A DNA stretch of 64,000 nucleotides from Sphingobium terrigena (GTDB lineage: Bacteria; Pseudomonadota; Alphaproteobacteria; Sphingomonadales; Sphingomonadaceae). Both the position numbers and the translations under genes were made by a program. The notes under the pieces were generated by a model, which saw only the letters and a program-made list of their open reading frames with translations, made no database searches and had not been told where the DNA came from. Positions 27,703-36,171 of this stretch are shown here, in pieces (position 1 is the first letter of the stretch; every line of letters begins with the position of its first letter). The stretch lies in assembly GCF_003591655.1 (NCBI RefSeq), contig NZ_QVRA01000010.1:62001-126000 (forward strand). Reading direction: 5' to 3'.

Positions 27703-29646
27703 TCAACCCTGCCGGTTCGCGACCAGATTGTCGACGACGGAGGGATCGGCCAGCGTACTGGTATCCCCTAACGCCTGCGCCGACACTTCGCCCTCCGCAA
27801 TTTTACGGAGGATGCGGCGCATGATCTTGCCCGACCGGGTCTTGGGCAGGCCCGGTGCGAACTGGATGGCGTCCGGGGTGGCGATCGGCCCGATTTCGGT
27901 GCGGACCCATTTGACCAGCGTCTTGCGCAGTTCGTCCGTAGGTTCTTCATGCGCGTTCAAGGTCACATAGGCGTAGATGCCCTGGCCCTTGATGTCGTGG
28001 GGGAAGCCGACGACGGCGGCTTCGGCGACGCTTTCATGCAATACCAGCGCGCTTTCGACTTCCGCCGTGCCCATGCGGTGGCCCGACACGTTGATGACGT
28101 CATCAACGCGCCCGGTAATCCAGTAATAGCCCTCGGCGTCGCGCCGCGCGCCGTCGCCGGTGGTATATTTACCGGGGAAGGTGGTGAAATAGGTCTGGAA
28201 GAAGCGATCATGATCGCCCCAGACGGTGCGCATCTGACCCGGCCAGCTTTGGGCAATGACGAGATTGCCCTCGGTCGCGCCGTCCAGCACCTGGCCTTCG
28301 CTGTCCACGATCTGCGGCACGACGCCCGGCATCGGCAGGGTGGCGGAACCGGGCTTGAGGTCGGTCGCGCCCGGTGTCGGCGCGATCATCGCCGCGCCGG
28401 TTTCGGTCTGCCACCATGTATCGATGATCGGGCAGCGGCCTTCGCCCACGACGCTGTGATACCAGCGCCAGGCTTCCGGGTTGATCGGTTCGCCTACGGT
28501 GCCGAGCAGGCGGAGCGACTTGCGGCTGGTTGCATGGACGAATTCATCGCCCTCCTTCATCAGTGCGCGCAGCACCGTGGGGGCGGTGAAGATGGTCTGG
28601 ACCTGATGCCGGTCGACCACTTCCCAGATGCGGGCGGGCGTCGGGTAATTGGGGACGCCTTCATACATCAAAGTCGTCGCGCCGTTCGCCAGCGGGCCAT
28701 AGACGATATAGCTGTGGCCGGTGACCCAGCCAATGTCGGCGGCGCACCAGTAGATGTCGCCAGGTCGATAGTCGAAGCAGAGTTCGTGGGTCAGCGACGC
28801 CCAGAGCAGATAGCCGCCGGTCGTATGCAGCACGCCCTTGGGCTTGCCGGTCGATCCCGACGTGTAGAGAATGAACAGCGGATCCTCCGCATTCATCGGT
28901 TCGGGCGGGCAATCGGGGGAGAGTTTGGCCGCTTCCTCGTGCAGCCACAGGTCGCGACCCGGTGCCATGGTCACCGCGCCGCCGGTCGCCTGCACGACGA
29001 TAACCGTCTTGACGCTGGGGCAATCCTTCAGCGCGGCGTCGACATTGGCCTTGAGCGGCACCGCCTTGCCCGCGCGACGGCCTTCGTCGGCGGTCACCAC
29101 CAGCGTGGAATCGCAGTCGATGATGCGGCCAGCGAGCGCTTCGGGGGAAAAGCCGCCGAACACGACGCTGTGGACCGCGCCGATCCGCGCGCAGGCTAGC
29201 AGGGCGAAGGCGGCCTCCGGGATCATTGGCAGATAGAGGGTGATGCGGTCGCCTTTGCGCGCGCCTGCAGCTTTCAGCACATTGGCGAAGCGGCACACTT
29301 GCTCATGCACCTGCGCGTAGCTGTAGCGGCGTGGCTCGGCATCGGGCGAATCGGGTTCCCAGATGATCGCGGCCTGGTCCCCGCGTGTCGCCAGATGGCG
29401 GTCGATGCAGTTGGCGCTGACGTTCAGCACGCCGTCGGCAAACCATTTGACGCCAAAATCCGCCTCGACAAAGCTGCTCTCGTTCGCGCGGGTGGGGGGC
29501 GTGATCCAGTCGAGCCGCTGCGCCCGTTCCAGCCAATAGGCGTCGGCATCGTCGATCGATCGGGCATAGTCGGCGGCGCGGGCCGCCTTGTCCATCAGCG
29601 CATTTTTGGCCCAATCCTCCGGCACCGGGAAAAAATCGTCAGACAT
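27703..29646 (-). CDS. acs: Acetyl-CoA synthetase
   Basis: Acs activates acetate to acetyl-CoA through acetyl-AMP. The 647-residue ANL-superfamily enzyme has the N-terminal ACAS domain, the phosphate loop [14 protein letters not shown], the CoA/AMP motifs [11 protein letters not shown] and [10 protein letters not shown], the hinge [15 protein letters not shown] and the C-terminal regulatory Lys in [11 protein letters not shown], the site of inhibitory acetylation in this family. The ATG at 29646 has AAGGAT seven bases upstream. The dyad GGTC-N5-GACC at 29747-29759 lies 100 bases upstream, function unknown. Confidence 0.96.
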   Translation of the reverse strand: MSDDFFPVPEDWAKNALMDKAARAADYARSIDDADAYWLERAQRLDWITPPTRANESSFVEADFGVKWFADGVLNVSANCIDRHLATRGDQAAIIWEPDSPDAEPRRYSYAQVHEQVCRFANVLKAAGARKGDRITLYLPMIPEAAFALLACARIGAVHSVVFGGFSPEALAGRIIDCDSTLVVTADEGRRAGKAVPLKANVDAALKDCPSVKTVIVVQATGGAVTMAPGRDLWLHEEAAKLSPDCPPEPMNAEDPLFILYTSGSTGKPKGVLHTTGGYLLWASLTHELCFDYRPGDIYWCAADIGWVTGHSYIVYGPLANGATTLMYEGVPNYPTPARIWEVVDRHQVQTIFTAPTVLRALMKEGDEFVHATSRKSLRLLGTVGEPINPEAWRWYHSVVGEGRCPIIDTWWQTETGAAMIAPTPGATDLKPGSATLPMPGVVPQIVDSEGQVLDGATEGNLVIAQSWPGQMRTVWGDHDRFFQTYFTTFPGKYTTGDGARRDAEGYYWITGRVDDVINVSGHRMGTAEVESALVLHESVAEAAVVGFPHDIKGQGIYAYVTLNAHEEPTDELRKTLVKWVRTEIGPIATPDAIQFAPGLPKTRSGKIMRRILRKIAEGEVSAQALGDTSTLADPSVVDNLVANRQG

Positions 29647-29831
29647 CGGGCATCCTTTCCGAAACAAAACCGTTGGTTTGGATGGCCTTCTAACGTCCCG
29701 ATGCCGCGACCGGAAGCGCTGTCCATGCCGTTATCATCATCCTTTTGGTCGATATGACCGATCTTATCGATCCGCCCATCTGCATTTTGCCGCTTTCCCC
29801 CGCGCGCAGGCACGCCTAACAGGAATCGCCT

Positions 29832-30503
29832 ATGTGGCTTCTCTATCAATTTCCGCTCTGCCCTTTCTCTCGCAAGGTCCGCCTGCTGCTGGGGGAGAAG
29901 GGCGTCGGCTATGATCTGGTGCGCGAATCGCCCTGGTTGATGCGCGATGAATTTCTCGATCTGAACCCGGCTGGCACCACGCCGGTCATGGTGGAGGAGG
30001 AGAAAGGCATCACGTTGATCGACAGCCAGGCGATCTGCGAATATTTCGAGGAGACGGTGGAGAAATTCCCGCTCATTTCCGGCACGGCGGCGGGCCGGGC
30101 GGAAGTGCGGCGGCTGACCGCCTTTTTCGACCAAAATTTCTTTGGCGACGTGGTCGGCCCGCTGCTGCACGAGCGGATGAAGAAACGCCTGATCGAGCGC
30201 GCGCCGCCTGACGCTCGCATCCTGCGCGAGGCGATGAAGCGGGCGAACGTCCATATGGATTATATGGACTATCTGCTCGACCATCGCAGCTGGATGGCGG
30301 GCGGTACGCTCAGCCTCGCCGATATTGCCGCGGCAGCACATCTGTCAGTGGCGGATTATCTGGGTGGCATCGACTGGCAGGGGCATGAGCCGGTGCGGCG
30401 CTGGTATGCCGGTTTCAAGTCGCGTCCGTCCTTCCGGCCGCTCCTGTCGGAACGGATGGAGGTCATCACCCCGCCGCCTCATTATGAAAAACCGGATTTT
30501 TAA
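29832..30503 (+). CDS. Glutathione S-transferase family protein
   Basis: The 223-residue protein has an N-terminal thioredoxin-like domain with CPFSRKVR (Cys10, a likely catalytic residue in this subclass), NPAGTTPVMVEE containing the cis-Pro that binds glutathione, and DSQAICEYFEE; the C-terminal helical domain has SLADIAAAAHLSVADYLGG. Substrate unknown; FtsZ- or stringent-starvation-like functions are unlikely from the Cys motif. The ATG has AGGAA seven bases upstream. It converges with the GGDEF gene after 23 bases. Confidence 0.88.
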   Translation: MWLLYQFPLCPFSRKVRLLLGEKGVGYDLVRESPWLMRDEFLDLNPAGTTPVMVEEEKGITLIDSQAICEYFEETVEKFPLISGTAAGRAEVRRLTAFFDQNFFGDVVGPLLHERMKKRLIERAPPDARILREAMKRANVHMDYMDYLLDHRSWMAGGTLSLADIAAAAHLSVADYLGGIDWQGHEPVRRWYAGFKSRPSFRPLLSERMEVITPPPHYEKPDF

Positions 30504-30526
30504 GCGACGCTAAAGCGCCTCCCGTT

Positions 30527-31684
30527 TCAATCAATTTCCGCCGCCAGATAGACGCGGTTGCGGCCATGTTCCTTGGCCAGGTAGAGCGCGCGGTCGGCGG
30601 CCTTGAGGGCGCTGCGCGGATCGTCATAGGCCAGCACATTGGCGACGCCCGCGGAAAAGCTCACGCGCTCCATCCGTTCGCCATTGGTGCGGTTGACGAG
30701 GCTGCGGGTGGCCAGATCCTCGCGCACGGCATCCACAGCTTCGCACGCTTCGGCGGCGGTCTTGCCCCGGAACAGCATGACGAATTCCTCGCCGCCATGG
30801 CGGGCAACATGGCAATGGTCGTTCGATGCCTTGGCCAGCAGCCCGGCGACGAACTTCAACACCCGGTCACCCGTGTCATGGCCATGGGTGTCGTTGACAT
30901 GCTTGAAATGGTCGATGTCGCAAAAGGCGACTGACAGCGTCTCGCCATTATCCTGTGCCAGCTTCACTTCTTCCCGCAGCACGCCTTCAAAAGCGCGGCG
31001 GTTGGGCAGGCCGGTCAGATGGTCATGCTCGGCAGCGCGGCGGGCATTTTCCAGGCTGGATTTGAGCGCCTGCGTCTGCTTCTGATTGTCGCGCAACTGG
31101 GTTTCGACCAGCCGGGTCTTTTCGACCATCGACCGGGTCAGGCCGACAAGGCGCGCCAGCACGGGTTCGGCATCGCTGCCCTCGGCCAGTCCCTTGGCCT
31201 GTTCCTGCAATGCTGCGCCATAATCTTTCGCCGAATTGCGCGATTCGTGCATCAGGCCGGTGAACTGGGTCAGATTTTCCTCGACCTTGTCCAGCATAGT
31301 GGCAAGCGAATCGGGCGTGACTTCATCGGTGCGCTGATCGGCAGCGACCGATTCGATCCAGCCATTGGTGATTTTGCCGCGCTCCATCAGCACTGCCTTG
31401 ATCGCCTTTTCCACGCCGATATTCGCGCCGGTCAGATAGTCGAGTGCGACGCTGAAATTGATGGGCGTCAGGTCCAGATCATGGGCGAACAGAAAGTCGC
31501 CAATCTCCTCATAGAGGCGGCGGCGGCGCGTTACTTCGCGGCTGGCGACGGAGCCTGCGCGGGGGCGCTGATCTTCTGTGCTACCCTCGTCATCGGGCTT
31601 GCCCGACAGGCCCTTCGCCCATCGTGCCAAACGGTCGGTCAGCCCATGTTGCGGGCTAGCGGAAGGTGAAGTGGCCCCGGTCAT
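30527..31684 (-). CDS. Diguanylate cyclase (GGDEF domain)
   Basis: The 385-residue protein has no membrane segment. Residues 1-200 are helical with a coiled coil (about 175-215, RLVETQLRDNQKQTQALKSSLENARR) leading into a GGDEF domain with HDHLTGLPNRRAFE, CDIDHFKHVNDTHGH and the active-site HGGEEFVM (about 295-302). It should make cyclic di-GMP. The inhibitory RxxD site normally five residues before GGEEF is absent (NDHC there). The signal it senses is not evident. N-terminal residues resemble uncharacterised alphaproteobacterial cyclases. Confidence 0.93.
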   Translation of the reverse strand: MTGATSPSASPQHGLTDRLARWAKGLSGKPDDEGSTEDQRPRAGSVASREVTRRRRLYEEIGDFLFAHDLDLTPINFSVALDYLTGANIGVEKAIKAVLMERGKITNGWIESVAADQRTDEVTPDSLATMLDKVEENLTQFTGLMHESRNSAKDYGAALQEQAKGLAEGSDAEPVLARLVGLTRSMVEKTRLVETQLRDNQKQTQALKSSLENARRAAEHDHLTGLPNRRAFEGVLREEVKLAQDNGETLSVAFCDIDHFKHVNDTHGHDTGDRVLKFVAGLLAKASNDHCHVARHGGEEFVMLFRGKTAAEACEAVDAVREDLATRSLVNRTNGERMERVSFSAGVANVLAYDDPRSALKAADRALYLAKEHGRNRVYLAAEID

Positions 31685-31777
31685 GATGGCTATAACGGCG
31701 GTCGCGAAACAAGGTTAAGAGCCAGGACAGAGAAAATCTGTGAGGGCCGGTGCGGCACGTATGGGCAAAGCCCATTC

Positions 31778-32656
31778 TCAAATATCAGCCGTTACCAGCC
31801 AGTCGCGGAAGATGCGCACGGCGCGGGTCTGGAGCGCGCGGGGGCGGCAGACGAAATAATAGCGATAGGGGCTTTCAACCCGGATCGGAAACAGGCGGAC
31901 CAGCCGGCTATCGGCCGCTTCCTTGAAATGGCTGGCGTGCATGAAGGCGACACCCAACCCCTGGGCGGCGGCTTCCAGCATCAGCTGGCCCGAATCATAA
32001 TTGTCGATCGCCAGCGGTTGCAGTTCGGGCAGTCCGACCGCTTCCTTCCAAGCGTCAAACGCGAGCGCCATGTCGCGGTGGAGCAGCACGGTATGTTGGG
32101 CCAGTTCCCCCGGTGACGTCAGCGCATGGGGCTGTTCCAGCAGGGAGCGCGCGCCGATGACATAGATTTCGTCATGGTCCAGCTCATGCGCATAGAGCGC
32201 TGCGTCGATATCCTTCGCCAGCACGATCGCGGCGTCCAGCCCTTCGCCCAGCCGCGCGACGGCATAGGGAGTGGTTTCGATGTCGATGTGCAGTTGCGGG
32301 TGCAACGTGCGCAGCGCGCCAAGATGGGGGAAGAGCCGCTGCGTCGCGAACAGCGGCATGACCGCCAGCCGCAGGCGCAGCTGGTTGCCGCCGCTCTGGA
32401 TATTTTCCAGCGCCTGGGCGAGGGAATCAAGGGCAGGAGCTATATCGTCGAGCAGCCTCTGCCCCTCGGCATTGATTTCCAGCGCCTGATGCTTCCGATC
32501 GAACAGCGGGCGACCGATGAAGCGTTCGAGCGCCTGAACACGGCGGCTGAGCGCGGGAGTCGAGAGCGCGAGTTCTTCCGCCGCCGCCTTGACCGAGCCA
32601 AGGCGCGCTACCTGAACAAAGGCCTCCAGGGCCGTAAGTGGCGGCAATCTGCGCAT
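31778..32656 (-). CDS. LysR-family transcriptional regulator (GcvA-like)
   Basis: The 292-residue protein has the N-terminal winged helix-turn-helix (about 3-62, LPPLTALEAFVQVARLGSVKAAAEELALSTPALSRRV) and a two-lobed effector domain starting at about residue 93. The PPLTALEAF start is typical of the GcvA/AmpR branch. Its target is unknown; the divergent neighbour, beginning with the small RNA candidate and the CDC48 gene, is the natural candidate because LysR proteins often control divergent genes. No T-N11-A site could be chosen with confidence. Confidence 0.9.
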   Translation of the reverse strand: MRRLPPLTALEAFVQVARLGSVKAAAEELALSTPALSRRVQALERFIGRPLFDRKHQALEINAEGQRLLDDIAPALDSLAQALENIQSGGNQLRLRLAVMPLFATQRLFPHLGALRTLHPQLHIDIETTPYAVARLGEGLDAAIVLAKDIDAALYAHELDHDEIYVIGARSLLEQPHALTSPGELAQHTVLLHRDMALAFDAWKEAVGLPELQPLAIDNYDSGQLMLEAAAQGLGVAFMHASHFKEAADSRLVRLFPIRVESPYRYYFVCRPRALQTRAVRIFRDWLVTADI

Positions 32657-32815
32657 CTCTATTCACTAATCCGAAGCCGGTGCGCTGCGTCGCATCATGT
32701 CTTTTTGTCGATCGCAGAGCCAGCCGGTCCCAAGCATCCTGACCGCACTGAGCAGGAAAATCTCCAAAATGGCAAGATGCATTTTCTGCAACTCCTATTT
32801 TCTTTTCGCACTTGC

Positions 32816-32906
32816 AATAATTTCTGCCGCGCTGCACATAGGGGGTGCCTTTCAGGCATCCTCTCCTAAAACTTTACGGGCTGGCCTTTGGGCCGGCCCT
32901 TTTTTT
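32816..32906 (+). ncRNA. Candidate small RNA or transcribed leader upstream of the CDC48 gene
   Basis: This stretch has the form of a short transcript: an extended -10-like TTGCAATAAT (32812-32821), a hairpin GGGTGCC-tttca-GGCATCC (32843-32861), a single-stranded pyrimidine-rich piece CTCTCCTAAAACTTTAC, then a strong terminator at 32878-32906. An RNA of roughly 65-80 nt would result. It may be a free small RNA or an attenuator leader for the AAA ATPase 86 bases downstream. I do not recognise an Rfam family. Confidence 0.45.
32878..32906 (+). terminator. Strong intrinsic terminator 85 bases upstream of the CDC48 start
   Basis: A 9-bp stem GGGCTGGCC (32878-32886) and GGCCGGCCC (32891-32899) with one G-T pair, a TTTG loop and seven Ts at 32900-32906. 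No annotated coding gene on the plus strand precedes it, which is why it suggests a small RNA or attenuation. Confidence 0.88.
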
Positions 32907-32991
32907 GTGCCATTCGTTTCGGGCCTGCCCCCTTTTTCTGGCTCTAGCGTTTCCTATCTCGTTACGGAAGCGACAAGGACAGGACAGCATC

Positions 32992-35283
32992 ATGGCGCAA
33001 GAGGACAGCACGGGACGGCGGATTCAGGTCGCCAATGCGCGGCCGGAAGATGCTGGGCGCGGGCTGGCGCGGCTACCCTTGGCGGTCATGGCGGAGTTGA
33101 ACCTAGCCGAAGGCGATGTGATCGAGATCGTCGGCAAGCGATCGACCGCCGCGCGGGTAGTGCGCCCCTATAAGGAAGATGAAGGACTGGACGTGTTGCG
33201 CCTGGACGGGTTGCAGCGCGCCAATGCCGGGGTCGGCTCCGGCGACTTCGTCCACATCGACAAACTGGAATCGCGGGCGGCGCAGCGGGTCGTGTTCGCA
33301 CCTGCACAAAATAATTTGCGGCTTCAGGGCCATCCCGAAGCCTTGAAGCGCGTATTCTTTCAGCGGCCATTGACCGCAGGGGATGTCGTTGCGACCGCGG
33401 GCCAGCAGCAGGTGCCCCCCGGCGACATGCCGCCCCAGTTGCGCCAGATGCTGGCCGCACCCGCTTATGCCTTGCAGGAAATCCGGCTGGTGGTGGTGTC
33501 GACCATCCCCAAAGGGATCGTCCATATCGACGCCGAGACCGAGGTTGAGCTGCGCCCCGAATATGAGGAGCCGAAGGAGGCCCGCCGTGCGGACGTGACC
33601 TATGACGATGTCGGCGGGATGGCCGACACGATCGACCAGTTGCGCGAGATGGTCGAGCTGCCTTTGCGTTACCCCGAACTATTCCAGCGGCTGGGCGTCG
33701 ATCCGCCACGCGGCGTGATGCTCCATGGCCCGCCGGGGACAGGCAAGACCCGGCTGGCGCGCGCCGTTGCCAATGAATCGGAAGCCGAATTCTTCCTGAT
33801 CAACGGGCCGGAAATTGTCGGGTCGGCCTATGGCGAATCCGAAAAGCAGCTGCGCGAGATTTTCGAGGCAGCGGCCAAGGCTGCGCCGTCGATCCTGTTC
33901 ATCGACGAGATCGATTCGATCGCGCCGAAACGGGGGCAGGTGACAGGCGAGACCGAGAAGCGGCTCGTTGCGCAGTTGCTGACGCTCATGGACGGGCTGG
34001 AGCCACGCACCAATCTGGTCGTAATTGCCGCCACGAACCGGCCTGAAGCGATTGACGAGGCGCTGCGGCGTCCCGGCCGCTTCGACCGGGAGATTGTGGT
34101 CGGCGTCCCCGACGAGCGGGGGCGGCGCGAGATATTGGGCATCCATACGCGCGGGATGCCGCTGGGCGACACGGTCGACCTGTCGGAACTGGCGCGCATG
34201 ACCTATGGCTTTGTCGGCGCTGACCTCGCCGCCCTCACCCGCGAGGCTGCGATCGAGACGGTGCGCCGCTTCATGCCGCGCCTCAATCTGGAGGATGGCA
34301 CGATTCCGCCGGACGTGCTGGAGGAATTGTCGGTCACGCGCGACGATTTCATGGCGGCGATCAAGCGGGTCCAGCCGTCGGCAATGCGCGAAGTGATGGT
34401 GCAGGCACCCAATATCGGCTGGTCTGACATTGGCGGTCTGGACGAAGCGCAGATGCGGCTGAAGGAAGGGGTCGAGCTGCCGCTGAAAGACCCCGACGCC
34501 TTCCGTCGCATTGGCATCCGCCCGGCCAAGGGCTTCCTGCTCTACGGCCCGCCCGGCACCGGCAAGACCTTGCTGGCCAAGGCGGTCGCGCGGGAGGCGC
34601 AGGCCAATTTCATCGCGACCAAATCAAGCGACCTACTGTCCAAATGGTATGGCGAGAGCGAGCAGCAGATTGCCCGGCTGTTCGCCCGTGCGCGGCAGGT
34701 GGCGCCGACCGTCATCTTCATCGACGAACTGGACAGCCTGGTCCCCGCGCGCGGCAACGGCATGGGTGAACCGCAGGTGACCGAGCGGGTGGTGAACACG
34801 ATCTTGGCCGAGATGGACGGGCTGGAGGAACTGCAGTCGGTGGTCGTCATCGGCGCGACCAACCGGCCCACTTTGGTCGATCCAGCCTTGCTGCGGCCGG
34901 GGCGGTTCGATGAGCTGATCTATGTGCCAGTCCCCGATCAGGCGGGGCGTCATCGCATCCTGTCGATCCATACGGCCAAGATGCCGCTGGCCGAGAACGT
35001 TGATCTGGCATCGCTGGCGGAGCGCACGGAGCGCTTTACCGGCGCGGATCTGGAGGATCTCGCGCGGCGGGCGGGCCTCTTCGCGCTGCGCCAGTCGTTG
35101 TCGGTGGACAAGGTGACGATGGCGCATTTCGAGGCGGCGCTGGAGGAAACCCGCGCGTCGGTGACGCCGGAAATGGAGCATGAATATGAAAAGATCCAGG
35201 CTACGCTGAAACAGAAGGCGATGCAGGTCGATCCGATCGGCTTTGTCGCGCCGGGCATGTTGCGCGGGCGGGAGCGGGATTAA
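32992..35283 (+). CDS. CDC48/VCP-type AAA ATPase
   Basis: The 763-residue protein has the full CDC48 plan: N-domain (about 1-190, with RIQVANARPEDAGRGLARL), then two AAA rings. D1 has Walker A GPPGTGKT at about 246, Walker B ILFIDEIDS at about 301 and the arginine-finger region RRPGRFDRE; D2 has Walker A at about 519, Walker B VIFIDELDS at about 575 and RPGRFDE. In archaea and eukaryotes such rings unfold ubiquitin- or similarly-tagged proteins; the bacterial substrate is unknown. It is archaeal-like and uncommon in bacteria. ATG 32992 has AGGACAGG upstream. Confidence 0.93.
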   Translation: MAQEDSTGRRIQVANARPEDAGRGLARLPLAVMAELNLAEGDVIEIVGKRSTAARVVRPYKEDEGLDVLRLDGLQRANAGVGSGDFVHIDKLESRAAQRVVFAPAQNNLRLQGHPEALKRVFFQRPLTAGDVVATAGQQQVPPGDMPPQLRQMLAAPAYALQEIRLVVVSTIPKGIVHIDAETEVELRPEYEEPKEARRADVTYDDVGGMADTIDQLREMVELPLRYPELFQRLGVDPPRGVMLHGPPGTGKTRLARAVANESEAEFFLINGPEIVGSAYGESEKQLREIFEAAAKAAPSILFIDEIDSIAPKRGQVTGETEKRLVAQLLTLMDGLEPRTNLVVIAATNRPEAIDEALRRPGRFDREIVVGVPDERGRREILGIHTRGMPLGDTVDLSELARMTYGFVGADLAALTREAAIETVRRFMPRLNLEDGTIPPDVLEELSVTRDDFMAAIKRVQPSAMREVMVQAPNIGWSDIGGLDEAQMRLKEGVELPLKDPDAFRRIGIRPAKGFLLYGPPGTGKTLLAKAVAREAQANFIATKSSDLLSKWYGESEQQIARLFARARQVAPTVIFIDELDSLVPARGNGMGEPQVTERVVNTILAEMDGLEELQSVVVIGATNRPTLVDPALLRPGRFDELIYVPVPDQAGRHRILSIHTAKMPLAENVDLASLAERTERFTGADLEDLARRAGLFALRQSLSVDKVTMAHFEAALEETRASVTPEMEHEYEKIQATLKQKAMQVDPIGFVAPGMLRGRERD

Positions 35284-35284
35284 C

Positions 35285-35331
35285 GGAACGCGCCGGCGGC
35301 AGGGAAACCATCTGCCGCCTGCGCGTTCCTT
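35285..35331 (+). terminator. Long hairpin behind the CDC48 gene, probable terminator
   Basis: An 18-bp stem with one mismatch, left arm 35285-35302 (GGAACGCGCCGGCGGCAG), right arm 35312-35329, nine-base loop. Only two or three Ts follow, so termination could be weak or the hairpin may instead stabilise the mRNA end. It begins two bases after the stop codon. Confidence 0.6.
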
Positions 35332-35410
35332 GTCATACGTACGCAAAGCGGCTTGCCAGTCGCGCCGATATTTGCGACGCCCGACCACGACCACAGACAG
35401 ACGGATAGTG

Positions 35411-36055
35411 ATGGCCTCCATACCCTTGAAAAAGAAAAACATAACTGGCGGCAAGGCAGGCGCAGCCCGGTTCTTCCAGCAATGGGGCATGTTTTTCCGC
35501 CAGTTCGTCAAGCATCCCGGCATGATCGGTTCGGTCATCCCCTCGTCCGCCGCACTGGTGAACCGGATGCTGGATCAGGTCGATTGGCAGAACACCCGCC
35601 TGTTTGTTGAATATGGTCCGGGTGTGGGCACCTTCACCCAGGCGATCCTTGATCGGCTGCATCCCGACGCGACCCTGCTGGCGATTGATTTGAACCTGGA
35701 TTTCGTGGCCTATCTGGAGGCGCAGTTCGATGATCCCCGGCTCAAGGTCGTGCACGGATCGGCTGCCGATGTTCGCCGATTTGTTCGCGAAGCGGGTCAT
35801 GCCCAGGCCGACTATATATTGTCCGGCATCCCCTTTTCGACGTTACCCGATGGCGTGGGTGCCGCGATCTGCGCCGAGACACGCGCTGCGTTGCGGCCGG
35901 GCGGGGCGTTTCTGGTCTATCAATATTCGCGCTATGTCCGCCGCTTGCTCGACCCTATATTCGGGCGGGTCAGCGATGAACTGGAATGGCGTAATATTCC
36001 CCCCTGCCGGATGTTCTGCGCTGTGCGGGAAGAGGCGCTGGCGCAGGCGGCCTGA
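35411..36055 (+). CDS. Phospholipid N-methyltransferase-like SAM-dependent methyltransferase
   Basis: The 214-residue class I methyltransferase has a basic, amphipathic N-terminus (MASIPLKKKN), a FFRQFVKHPGMIGSVIPSSAALVNRML segment and the SAM-binding VEYGPGVGTFTQAIL (about 66-80), followed by YILSGIPFSTLP. This arrangement is that of the short PmtA-type enzymes that methylate phosphatidylethanolamine toward phosphatidylcholine, although related rRNA-like methyltransferases share it. No pcs gene is adjacent. The stop codon lies within a 20-bp palindrome that may belong to the downstream LuxR gene. Confidence 0.78.
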   Translation: MASIPLKKKNITGGKAGAARFFQQWGMFFRQFVKHPGMIGSVIPSSAALVNRMLDQVDWQNTRLFVEYGPGVGTFTQAILDRLHPDATLLAIDLNLDFVAYLEAQFDDPRLKVVHGSAADVRRFVREAGHAQADYILSGIPFSTLPDGVGAAICAETRAALRPGGAFLVYQYSRYVRRLLDPIFGRVSDELEWRNIPPCRMFCAVREEALAQAA

Positions 36056-36073
36056 TCTGGATTAATCCAGATC
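36054..36073. promoter_or_regulatory. Perfect 20-bp palindrome, candidate operator
   Basis: GATCTGGATTAATCCAGATC is identical to its reverse complement over all 20 bases. It begins in the stop codon of the methyltransferase gene and lies 99 bases upstream of the LuxR-type gene start, followed by an AT-rich stretch (AATTATAAGATATTATT) that could hold a promoter. Twenty bases is the usual length of LuxR-family binding sites. Confidence 0.6.
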
Positions 36074-36171
36074 AACATCGTCAAGAATTATAAGATATTA
36101 TTCTCGCCGTTTATTTGACTTCACTGGCATATTGCGCAACGGATACCCACCGGACTGTGGGGGTTTTGGGG

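Noticed and set aside
29747..29759. GGTC-N5-GACC dyad 100 bases before acs
   Set aside because: Too short to separate from chance in this composition; noted only as a possible operator.
32845..32991. 49-codon N-terminal extension of the CDC48 gene
   Set aside because: It crosses the terminator hairpin and T tract, and the ATG at 32992 has a Shine-Dalgarno and matches the family N-terminus.
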